Shown piece by piece: positions 23,700 to 31,152 of a DNA stretch of 64,000 nucleotides (within the stretch, counting starts at the first letter, position 1; each line of letters starts with the position of its first letter). The position numbers and the translations under genes were made by a program. This DNA is from an uncultured Oscillospiraceae bacterium (GTDB lineage: Bacteria; Bacillota; Clostridia; Oscillospirales; Ruminococcaceae), in NCBI GenBank assembly GCA_934446355.1, contig CAKSEC010000003.1, positions 157,544-221,543 of the forward strand. Direction: 5' to 3'. The notes beneath the pieces were generated by a model. It made no database searches and was not told where the DNA came from. It saw only the letters and a program-made list of their open reading frames with translations.

Positions 23700-24845
23700 A
23701 TGGACGATATGAAGAAGCTTGTTGAAAAATACAAGCGTGAACTTATGGAATACAGCAAGGCTGCGCCTGCGCCGGAGAAACTCAGCTTTCCGGAAATGCT
23801 GCCGGACGAAGCCGAGCCTGTGCCGCAGCCCCCAAAGCCGCCCGCACCGCAGCAGGACTCAGAGGAATGCGGCGAGCCGGAATGCACGCCGGTAACGCTC
23901 CCCACCGAGCCGTCTAAGCCCATTGAGATATCGCAGCCCGATGGGTTTTCTCAGCCGAAAAAAGCCCCCCGTATAGTGGGTTACTCAGACGACCAGAGCG
24001 CAATGAATGCGCTTGAAAAGTATTTCTCGGATATGGGCGCTCCGGCGAAGGGCGATACTCAGCCGGAAGAACCGGAAACTGAACGCCCCGCATTTAACGA
24101 ACTTCCGCCGCAGTTCACTGAGGAGGCTCCGCAGTACGATTTCACAAATTCGGCAGTATCGCCGGAAAACAACGTCATAACCGACGCCACCGAGCCGGAG
24201 CAGCCGTCCCAGTTCCCACGAAGCGGCGAGAACACCACAGCCGAGCCGGGTACTATCGAGAATATCGGCGCTATCCCCGAAAGCGGGCAGTCGCCAGACG
24301 AGCAGCTTGGCAGGCGCAGCTTCGAGAACCGCCAGACGCCCGTCAATTCCCGTGACGACATAAAGCCGCTTGTGCAGAGCGAAAACGACGATTTCCCGAA
24401 ATACCCCGCAGAGCCTGAATACGCCGACCTCGACGAGTTCCTGAAAGCAAATATACGGCAGGGCTTCCTGAGATTCCGCACCTATACGGCAAGGAATGCG
24501 CTGCCTGTACCGGACGCCAGAGTGACCGTCACCAAGGTCATCGGCGGGGAGCGGCACACGTTCTACGACCTGACCACAGATATGAGCGGTCAGACCAAGG
24601 AAGTTTCGCTTCCTGCGCCGCCAAGTTCGCTTTCTCAGACGCCTGACTGCTCCGTACAGCCCTATTCGCTGTATGACGCAGATATCACAGCAAGGGGCTA
24701 CGATCCGGTTTCTATACGCAATCTGCCTATATTTGAGGGGATATTGTCCGTTCAGCGTGCCGCGCTTATTCCGGCGCCAGAAAGAAGCAGCGGGGAAGTT
24801 ATCACCGAAAAAGAGCCTGACCTGACGGAGGTGTCCGATGCCTGA
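23700..24845 (+). CDS. Proline-rich protein with carboxypeptidase-regulatory-like C-terminal domain
   Basis: This is a 381-residue protein without signal peptide. The N-terminal 30 residues form a basic helix (MDDMKKLVEKYKRELMEYSK). Residues about 30-235 are low complexity, rich in P, E, Q, S and N. The C-terminal 110 residues (FLRFRTYTARNALPVPDARVTVTKVIGGERHTFYDLTTDMSGQTKEVSLPAP...) look like a small beta-sandwich of the carboxypeptidase-regulatory/Cna-B type. Its stop overlaps the next gene by 8 bases, so the two products probably act together, perhaps in the spore envelope. AGGAGG precedes the ATG. Confidence 0.65.
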   Translation: MDDMKKLVEKYKRELMEYSKAAPAPEKLSFPEMLPDEAEPVPQPPKPPAPQQDSEECGEPECTPVTLPTEPSKPIEISQPDGFSQPKKAPRIVGYSDDQSAMNALEKYFSDMGAPAKGDTQPEEPETERPAFNELPPQFTEEAPQYDFTNSAVSPENNVITDATEPEQPSQFPRSGENTTAEPGTIENIGAIPESGQSPDEQLGRRSFENRQTPVNSRDDIKPLVQSENDDFPKYPAEPEYADLDEFLKANIRQGFLRFRTYTARNALPVPDARVTVTKVIGGERHTFYDLTTDMSGQTKEVSLPAPPSSLSQTPDCSVQPYSLYDADITARGYDPVSIRNLPIFEGILSVQRAALIPAPERSSGEVITEKEPDLTEVSDA

Positions 24846-26211
24846 ATTAGCCGCACCCACTGTGCCGGAAACAATAACCGTACATCTCGGCCCGCCAAAT
24901 TCGCCGGCGGAGAATGTCACGCTCTCCTTTCCGGATTATATAAAGAATGTCGCAAGCAGCGAGATATATCCCACATGGCCGGAGGCGGCTATTCGGGCTA
25001 ATATATATGCGCAGGTGACTTTCGCGCTGAACCGTGTGTTCACTGAATGGTACCGCAGCAGAGGGTATGATTTCGACATCACAAATTCTACGCAATATGA
25101 TCAGGCGTTTGTATATGGCAGGGATATTTTCAACAACATAAGTCAGATAGTCGATGAGATATTCAATAATTACGTTGTGCGGGAGGGCAGCGTGGAGCCG
25201 CTTTTCACGCAGTTCTGCAACGGTACTTCGGTGACCTGTCAGGGACTTTCGCAGTGGGGCACTGTGGACCTTGCCAACCGTGGATACACGCCGTTTGAAA
25301 TGCTGCAATACTATTACGGCAACGATATACGCATTATCCGCAACGCACCGGTCGAGCCGTTCATCGGCAGCTATCCGGGAACGCCGTTTGGCTTTGGCAG
25401 TTCAGGCAACGAAGTGCGCACCATTCAGGTGGAACTGAACCGCATTGCAGACAACTATCCTGCGATACCAAAGATATCCCCTACAAACGGCTTTTACCGT
25501 GAGGACACCGCCGAAGCAGTGCGTGTATTTCAGGGAATATTCGGGCTGCCGCAGACGGGCGTTGTGAACAAGGCGACGTGGTATCAGATAAAATACATCT
25601 ATGTTGCGGTGAAGAATCTCGCAGAACTGACTTCGGAGGGGCTGCGCCCGTCGGAGGTGCAGAGCGAGTTCCCGAACGAACTGCGCAACGGCGACTATGG
25701 ACTGTTCGTGTCCTATCTGCAGTATTACCTGAACGTTATCGCATACTTCAATCCTGAGGTGCCCTCAGGACCGCAGAACGGCGTGTTCGGCTCTGCGACA
25801 GAGGAACAGGTCAGGGCGTTCCAGCGGTTCTACGGCTTGAATCCGGACGGCGTTGTCGATTTCCCGACATGGACGCTGATACAGAGGATATACACGGATA
25901 TCTTCAACAGGCTGCCTGAGGGCTACGCAGGCAATACTGCGGCGCTGTATCCCGGCTATGTGCTGACTCCGGGAATGAGCAACAATGACGTCCGTGCGTT
26001 CCAGACGTATCTTAACCTTGTCGGGAGAACCTACCGTGATATTCCGGAGATACCGGTGACAGGCTATTTCGGAACGCAGACCGAAAATGCGGTGAGGGTA
26101 TTTCAGGAGCTTTTTGGGCTTCCGGTATCCGGCGTAGTCGGTGCGCCCACATGGGACGCAGTTTCTAAAGAGTATAACTATATCAGATTCGGAACTCAGC
26201 GAACAGGGTAA
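24838..26211 (+). CDS. SpoIID-like domain protein with three peptidoglycan-binding repeats
   Basis: This is a 457-residue protein. Residues about 35-160 follow the SpoIID/LytB pattern: YPTWPEAAIRANIYAQVTFALNR, then CNG and GLSQWGTVDLANRGYTPFEMLQYYYG at the end of the domain. Three PG_binding_1-type repeats follow (about 180-255, 280-350 and 375-450), each ending like VRVFQGIFGLPQTGVVNKATW. No signal peptide is visible. SpoIID proteins are lytic transglycosylases in spore engulfment. The loss of a secretion signal and the linked proline-rich partner suggest a role inside the sporangium or in the spore coat-cortex layer; this is inference. Confidence 0.78.
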   Translation: MPELAAPTVPETITVHLGPPNSPAENVTLSFPDYIKNVASSEIYPTWPEAAIRANIYAQVTFALNRVFTEWYRSRGYDFDITNSTQYDQAFVYGRDIFNNISQIVDEIFNNYVVREGSVEPLFTQFCNGTSVTCQGLSQWGTVDLANRGYTPFEMLQYYYGNDIRIIRNAPVEPFIGSYPGTPFGFGSSGNEVRTIQVELNRIADNYPAIPKISPTNGFYREDTAEAVRVFQGIFGLPQTGVVNKATWYQIKYIYVAVKNLAELTSEGLRPSEVQSEFPNELRNGDYGLFVSYLQYYLNVIAYFNPEVPSGPQNGVFGSATEEQVRAFQRFYGLNPDGVVDFPTWTLIQRIYTDIFNRLPEGYAGNTAALYPGYVLTPGMSNNDVRAFQTYLNLVGRTYRDIPEIPVTGYFGTQTENAVRVFQELFGLPVSGVVGAPTWDAVSKEYNYIRFGTQRTG

Positions 26212-26234
26212 GACTGGCGAAAAAGTATCTATCC

Positions 26235-26339
26235 CAGGCTGTTGAGAAAGGTGCAGATGCTAGGAAGCGCCATTTCGGCTAGGCTTTGTGCCTGCCGAAA
26301 TGGCGCTGACGACGCAGATGTGCCTTTATCGACAGCCTG
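26235..26339 (-). repeat. Dispersed hairpin repeat, copy B (105 bp, reverse orientation)
   Basis: Read on the minus strand it begins CAGGCTGTCGATAAAGGCAC and ends TTTCTCAACAGCCTG. The inner arms AGCGCCATTTCGGC and GCCGAAATGGCGCT are perfectly complementary (14 bp) around AGGCACAAAGCCTA. It is exactly as long as copy D. In the outer stem the A-T pair of other copies is G-C, a paired change. It fills the gap between two convergent genes and may also terminate transcription. Confidence 0.88.
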
Positions 26340-26341
26340 AA

Positions 26342-27565
26342 TTACTTCGTAGCCTGAATCTTTTTCAGATGCAAGTCAGTGCTGAACGACACAACGTTGA
26401 ACATAAACAGCGTCTGCTGATACTCGCTGACGTCGATGAATGCGTTCAGGTCGGTGTTGATATAGCGCATATCCACCATGGTTATCTTGCTGTAATGCTT
26501 CGACAGGAACGGCACAAGGCTGTGCGCATAGCTGTCCTTTACCAGAAGCAGGTTCTTTCCGTTGTCGATATCCGTTTCAATGGTGACTATCGGGGAATTG
26601 CTGCCGGTGAAGCTTGAATATTTGTCCTTTACGTCAAGGTAGCTGCGCACGTAAAGGCTGTCGTACTCGGTCACTTTCCTGCCGTCGTTTATGGTCATCT
26701 TTATTTTCGGCTCGCCTGAAGCAAGATGGTAGTAGTCAATGCTGTCGGGCGTGATGGAGTTGTCGAGCGTTTTTGAATACAGCGTACCCCGGAAGCTGCT
26801 GCTTGCAGTTTCGATGTTGAAGCTGTCCAGACCGTAGCTGCTGTAGCCGAGCGTCTTTGCTGCAGCGCAGTATGCGTAATATGCGCCAAGGCTCGTCCAG
26901 TGGTGGTCGGTGCGGTAGAATACGTAGTCAGACTCATGACCCGAAAGGAAACTCAGGCAGTCGACCGTGGATACCCCAGACATCTGTTTATACACATCGT
27001 CGATGAATGATTTCTCGCTCAGGTATCCTGCATAGGACGGTATCTTTGAACTGAATAGTTCCTGCGCAGTGGGCGCCAACATCAGGCTGCACTGCATATC
27101 CGGGTGGTTGGCGGCGAATGCGTTCATTGCCGTGATGGACTTCTGCACCGCTTCGGAGTCGGTTTCCTTGAACACCTGAATCATCTGGTTGTCAAGGGTG
27201 TATACGCCGTTTATTTCTTTCTTTCCGGCAAGGGTCTCCATTTCGTTTCTGACCCTTACCCATTCCTCTCTGCCGACGAGGTGGTCGGAGAAATACAGTT
27301 CCAGCTTATCCATCCAGCTATCCTCGTCACGGGTGGTGATGAAGTCCCAGCGGACAGCCGCCAGCATATCGCCGAGGTTCTCCGCCTTGTCCATCTTTGC
27401 GTGATTGATGAGGTCGGGGAACTTTTCCAGCGTGCGGTTTTCGTTCTCGCTGCGCTCCTGCTTGGGGAGAACGGCGGTCGCAACGGGTATTGCAAGCGTT
27501 ATCACTGTAAACAGCGCTATCATCAGCTTTGCGGGGGTCATGACGAACTTCTTTTTGTCAGACAT
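26342..27565 (-). CDS. DHHW-family (AlgX-like) extracytoplasmic acyl-transfer partner
   Basis: This 407-residue protein has a single N-terminal membrane anchor (about 12-32) and an SGNH-like extracytoplasmic domain. The DHHW-family signature is present as RTDHHWTSLGAYYAYCA, and a serine candidate lies in LLVKDSYAHSLVPFL. Such proteins work with a membrane-bound O-acyltransferase to acetylate secreted polysaccharides or wall polymers. The MBOAT gene lies 15 bases upstream on the same strand. It is last in the HIT-holA-toprim-MBOAT-DHHW gene run. Confidence 0.88.
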   Translation of the reverse strand: MSDKKKFVMTPAKLMIALFTVITLAIPVATAVLPKQERSENENRTLEKFPDLINHAKMDKAENLGDMLAAVRWDFITTRDEDSWMDKLELYFSDHLVGREEWVRVRNEMETLAGKKEINGVYTLDNQMIQVFKETDSEAVQKSITAMNAFAANHPDMQCSLMLAPTAQELFSSKIPSYAGYLSEKSFIDDVYKQMSGVSTVDCLSFLSGHESDYVFYRTDHHWTSLGAYYAYCAAAKTLGYSSYGLDSFNIETASSSFRGTLYSKTLDNSITPDSIDYYHLASGEPKIKMTINDGRKVTEYDSLYVRSYLDVKDKYSSFTGSNSPIVTIETDIDNGKNLLLVKDSYAHSLVPFLSKHYSKITMVDMRYINTDLNAFIDVSEYQQTLFMFNVVSFSTDLHLKKIQATK

Positions 27566-27580
27566 AGCGTTCTCCTTTCA

Positions 27581-29011
27581 TCAGAAGTTGAAATACAGGA
27601 ACGGGTTGTAGGTCGATGTGGACAGATACGCGATCGACGCCAGCATGACCACGGTGTTGACTATCGGGAAGCCATACTGCACCCAGACAGGCGCTTTTTT
27701 CCTGATAAATCCTGCGATAGACTTCATCACGTCCGAGCTGCCGAACATACATACTGCGAAGATAAGTCCGTAGTTCACAATGTAGTTTATCGCCATGTTG
27801 TCCATAAACACGCCGTTTCCGCCGAACATTGCCGCAATATACGTTCCCACCTGATTGAACATACTTGCAAAGCCCACCGTGCCCGGCGCAACTGCGTCGA
27901 ACAGCACCCAGCCGAATACCACCATAACAAAGGTGTAAAGCCAGCTGAAAAATGCCGGTATCTTCTCCAGAACCTTTCCGAGGAACAGCCGCTCAAGCAC
28001 GATGAGTACGCCGAAATATGCGCCCCACATCATGAAGTTCCAGCTTGCGCCGTGCCATATGCCGGTGACCGTCCATACGACGAGCAGGTTGAATATCGTT
28101 CGGGGAAGTCCCTTACGGCTGCCGCCCAGCGGGAAATAGATGTAGCTCTTAAACCAGTCGCCGAGCGTGATGTGCCATCTGCGCCAGAATTCCGAAACGC
28201 TGTGGCTCATATAGGGGTAGTTGAAGTTCTCAGGGAAGTTGAAGCCCATCATCTTTCCGAGGCCTATCGCCATATCTGAATATCCGCTGAAATCGAAGTA
28301 TATCTGGAACGTGAACGCCAGAATACCCATCCATGCGGTCGCAGCGGACAGGCTGCCGTATTCCATCGCCTTTATCTCAGACCATAGAAGCCCTATATTG
28401 TTTGCGATGAGCACCTTTTTGCCAAGTCCCACGATAAAGCGGGAAATGCCGTCGCCGACCATCTTTTCGGTGATGGTGCGCTCGTCTATTTCGTTCTGGA
28501 TATCCTCATAGCGCACGATAGGTCCTGCGACTATCTGCGGGAACAGCGTCACGAACGCCATAAAGCTTACCGGACTTTTCTGCACCTTTATCTGTCGGCG
28601 GTAAAGGTCTATGGTATAGCTCATCGACTGGAACGTGAAGAAGCTGATACCGATGGGCAGCGGAAGATGTGGATTCGGAATGCCCAGCCCGAACGCCGAG
28701 TTCAGCGACTCGATGATGAAGCCCAGATACTTGAACGTACCCAGAAGCCCTATATTCATCAGCAGCGACACAATAAGGCAGGCTGTCCGCACCTTTGGCG
28801 AACTGTCGTATTTGTGTATCAGTCTGCCGGCGGTGTAGTCGATAAATGTTGACAGTATCATCACCAGCACATATATCGGCTCGCCCCATGCGTAGAACAC
28901 GAGTCCGCTGACGAGTATGACTACGTTCTTTGCCTTTTTCGGCACAAGGTAGTAGACCAGCAGCGTCAGCGGCAAAAACGCAAACAAAAACGTTAAACTG
29001 GAAAAGACCAT
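27581..29011 (-). CDS. MBOAT-family O-acyltransferase (AlgI/PatA-like)
   Basis: This 476-residue polytopic membrane protein has about eleven hydrophobic segments. MBOAT marks include FPQIVAGPIVRYEDI, FWRRWHITLGDWFKSYIYFPLGG and the catalytic histidine in GIWHGASWNFMMWGAYFG. It moves acyl groups across the membrane for modification of extracellular polymers. With the DHHW protein just downstream it forms a complete two-component acetylation system. No alginate genes are nearby, so the target is a different polymer, possibly wall polysaccharide or exopolysaccharide. Confidence 0.93.
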   Translation of the reverse strand: MVFSSLTFLFAFLPLTLLVYYLVPKKAKNVVILVSGLVFYAWGEPIYVLVMILSTFIDYTAGRLIHKYDSSPKVRTACLIVSLLMNIGLLGTFKYLGFIIESLNSAFGLGIPNPHLPLPIGISFFTFQSMSYTIDLYRRQIKVQKSPVSFMAFVTLFPQIVAGPIVRYEDIQNEIDERTITEKMVGDGISRFIVGLGKKVLIANNIGLLWSEIKAMEYGSLSAATAWMGILAFTFQIYFDFSGYSDMAIGLGKMMGFNFPENFNYPYMSHSVSEFWRRWHITLGDWFKSYIYFPLGGSRKGLPRTIFNLLVVWTVTGIWHGASWNFMMWGAYFGVLIVLERLFLGKVLEKIPAFFSWLYTFVMVVFGWVLFDAVAPGTVGFASMFNQVGTYIAAMFGGNGVFMDNMAINYIVNYGLIFAVCMFGSSDVMKSIAGFIRKKAPVWVQYGFPIVNTVVMLASIAYLSTSTYNPFLYFNF

Positions 29012-29022
29012 AAATCCACCTA

Positions 29023-29616
29023 TTATTTCTGAATTTTTTCTGCAGCTTTTATTACTTCGCTGCGTGTATACATCTTGTTGACCACCTCAAGCAGCAGCTT
29101 CACTGAAAGAAGCTCCGGCAGTCCGAGCGACCTTTGAAGTTCCCGCCTCCGGTCAGAGGAATTGTCCCCGCCGATAAGCCCAAGTTCCATGAGGTCCGCA
29201 CGTGTGAGCGGGTCCCCGCAGGGGGCTTCGTTTCCGGCGTCGGTGACTGCGCCGCAGCGTTCGAGCGATCCTATAAGGATATCGTCGGGTATACCCTCAA
29301 CGCCAAGCTTGCCTTGCTTTGAGGGCTGCAGCTTGCGGCGCTCCTTGCCGTAAATGTCGGGGGTGACGGCGTTCAGCACCTCGCCCTGCTTCACGATATT
29401 GCGGATAAAGCTGCGAATCTTGAAGCCGGCGCTGTCGCTGTCGGTGAGAATGATTATGCCGGTCTTTGCGGCAAGCGACTTTATCAGCTCCTGCTTTTCG
29501 GTATCCTTGAAGATAGAGAAGCCGTCCGTGCATATTATCACGGCGTCAACGATATTTGAGAGCCGTATTTTATCGTATCTTCCCTCAACTATTATTGCTT
29601 GTTTTATTCTTATCAT
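29023..29616 (-). CDS. Toprim-domain protein, RNase M5-like (DUF4093)
   Basis: This 197-residue protein has an N-terminal Toprim fold: AIIVEGRYDKIRL with the catalytic glutamate, and ILTDSDSAGFKIRSFI with the DxD pair. The GKERRKLQPSKQGKLGVEGIPDDIL stretch is typical of Clostridial RNase M5-like proteins that trim 5S rRNA precursors. It is related to RnmV but assignment as true RNase M5 is not certain. The frame is open to 29745, but the family begins at MIRIKQAIIVEG (29616), with a weak AAGG site. It follows holA by 20 bases. Confidence 0.85.
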   Translation of the reverse strand: MIRIKQAIIVEGRYDKIRLSNIVDAVIICTDGFSIFKDTEKQELIKSLAAKTGIIILTDSDSAGFKIRSFIRNIVKQGEVLNAVTPDIYGKERRKLQPSKQGKLGVEGIPDDILIGSLERCGAVTDAGNEAPCGDPLTRADLMELGLIGGDNSSDRRRELQRSLGLPELLSVKLLLEVVNKMYTRSEVIKAAEKIQK

Positions 29617-29636
29617 ACCTTGATTTAACGAAAAAG

Positions 29637-30698
29637 TCACTTCGGCAGCGACGAAATGCAGATAACAGCCTTTTCCAGAAGAATACGGCTGTCCGCTTTT
29701 GAGGAATTTAACAGCAGGTTTGTCTGATACAGCACCGCGGTGCATTCTTTCAGATATTTTTCGGGGATGCGCCTTACCGAGGTAAAGGTCTTGCCGAAAT
29801 AGTAAGCCCTGCCGCCGTAATAGCCAAGTTCTGCCGCCGCCTGCTGCTGGTTCTTTCCCGCCGACTGTGCCAGCTTTGCACGGTAGCTGTCCACGAATGC
29901 GCCGGAAACTGCCGCCATTATCAGAATAGGCTCGACGCGCTGCTGATAGAGGTCGTCAAGCATTCTGAGCGCCTGCGCTGTCTTTCCGGACATGATACAT
30001 TCCGACAGGTCGTATGCGCCGGCGTCCAGCATTCTGGGCGTGAGCGAGTCTATGTCCTGCAGCGTTATTTCTCCGCTGCTGCGGTAGCTGCACAGCTTCT
30101 CGACCTCGTTCTGAATGAGCGTAAGACTGCGCCCGCACAGTTCAGACAGGTGCATTGCATTCTGCTGCGACAGCGTGCAGCCGCTGCGCTCCGCCTTTTT
30201 GGCAGCCATTGCGGCTGTCCTTTCAAGCGTCATATACGACAGCTTGCAGACTGCGCCGTGCTCCTCGGCGGTTTTCATCAGCTTCTTGGTTTTTGCCTTG
30301 GGCTTCTTGTCGTCTATCTCAATGCCGGTCTGCGAGATAATGAGCACGGCTGTGTCGGGAAGCTGCTCTATCAGCGAGATAAGCTGCTTTGACTGCTCGT
30401 TGTCCATTTCCTCTGCGTCAAGATCGGTTATCAGCACGCATTTGTATTCCGCAAAAAACGGCAGGCTTTCTGTGAAGTCCGACAGCGAATCTATATCCGG
30501 CACGCCCCTCAGCTTCAGGAAGTTCATGCCGTCAGAGCCGTCTGCGCCGGCTGTCTGGGCGATTTTGTCCGCATAAAGCCTGATGAGGAAGTCCTCCTCG
30601 CCGTAGAGGTAATACACCCTGCGCAGCACGCCGCTTTTCAGTTCGTTTTTCAGCGTCGGCTCAGGCAGCAGCTTTATTGCAGCCGCTCCCGCTGCCAT
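29637..30698 (-). CDS. holA: DNA polymerase III subunit delta
   Basis: This 353-residue protein is the clamp-loader delta subunit that opens the sliding clamp. The N-terminal VYYLYGEEDFLIRLYADKI, the FFAEYKCVLITDLDAE strand and the helical C-terminal collar region (QQRVEPILIMAAVSGAFVDSYRAKLA) match HolA. It lacks Walker motifs, as expected for delta. Its ATG overlaps the HIT stop (TAATG), showing coupling. Confidence 0.92.
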   Translation of the reverse strand: MAAGAAAIKLLPEPTLKNELKSGVLRRVYYLYGEEDFLIRLYADKIAQTAGADGSDGMNFLKLRGVPDIDSLSDFTESLPFFAEYKCVLITDLDAEEMDNEQSKQLISLIEQLPDTAVLIISQTGIEIDDKKPKAKTKKLMKTAEEHGAVCKLSYMTLERTAAMAAKKAERSGCTLSQQNAMHLSELCGRSLTLIQNEVEKLCSYRSSGEITLQDIDSLTPRMLDAGAYDLSECIMSGKTAQALRMLDDLYQQRVEPILIMAAVSGAFVDSYRAKLAQSAGKNQQQAAAELGYYGGRAYYFGKTFTSVRRIPEKYLKECTAVLYQTNLLLNSSKADSRILLEKAVICISSLPK

Positions 30699-31039
30699 TA
30701 TGCCATATCCTCAGACAGCTTTCTTCCGCCGAGAATGTGGAAATGCAGATGTCTGACAGTCTGACCGCCGTCCTCACCGATATTGCTGACGACGCGGTAG
30801 CCGCCGGTCAGTCCCTCCTCCTTGGCGATGACAGCTATCATCTCAAAGATGTGGGACACTATTGCGCTGTTTTCGGGGGTTATCTCGTCCACGCCGCCGA
30901 TATGCTGCTTGGGTATAACGAGGATATGGGTCGGGGCTTTCGGGCTGATGTCGCGGAAAGCGAGTATCTGGTCGTCCTCAAACACCTTGGTCGAGGGTAT
31001 CTCTCCGGCGATTATTTTGCAGAATAAGCAGTTATCCAT
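30698..31039 (-). CDS. HIT-family nucleotide hydrolase (Hint-like)
   Basis: This 113-residue protein has the histidine-triad motif as HLHFHILGG near the C-terminus and the N-terminal CLFCKIIAGEIPSTKVFEDD with two cysteines. Hint-type enzymes hydrolyse aminoacyl- or lysyl-AMP and other nucleoside phosphoramidates. It is first gene of the HIT-holA-toprim-MBOAT-DHHW run, with GGAGG before the ATG. A hairpin at 31095-31131 separates it from alaS. Confidence 0.95.
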   Translation of the reverse strand: MDNCLFCKIIAGEIPSTKVFEDDQILAFRDISPKAPTHILVIPKQHIGGVDEITPENSAIVSHIFEMIAVIAKEEGLTGGYRVVSNIGEDGGQTVRHLHFHILGGRKLSEDMA

Positions 31040-31094
31040 TGTTTACCTCCATAAGTGAGCTTTACATAGATTTAACAAATCTCCATTTATCTAA

Positions 31095-31131
31095 AATGTC
31101 GTTCTCCTGTTATAAATAGGAAAACGACATT
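31095..31131 (-). terminator. Hairpin after alaS, probable terminator
   Basis: AATGTCGTTCTCCT (31095-31108) pairs with AGGAAAACGACATT (31118-31131) with a single mismatch or wobble. On the minus strand it is followed by TTAG, so the T-tract is weak. It lies just past the alaS stop and before the HIT gene. Confidence 0.55.
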
Positions 31132-31152
31132 TCATGTAGAGTATCGCTGTGT

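Noticed and set aside
29617..29745. 43-codon extension of the toprim gene
   Set aside because: It runs into holA in another frame; the family start MIRIKQAIIVEG is at 29616.
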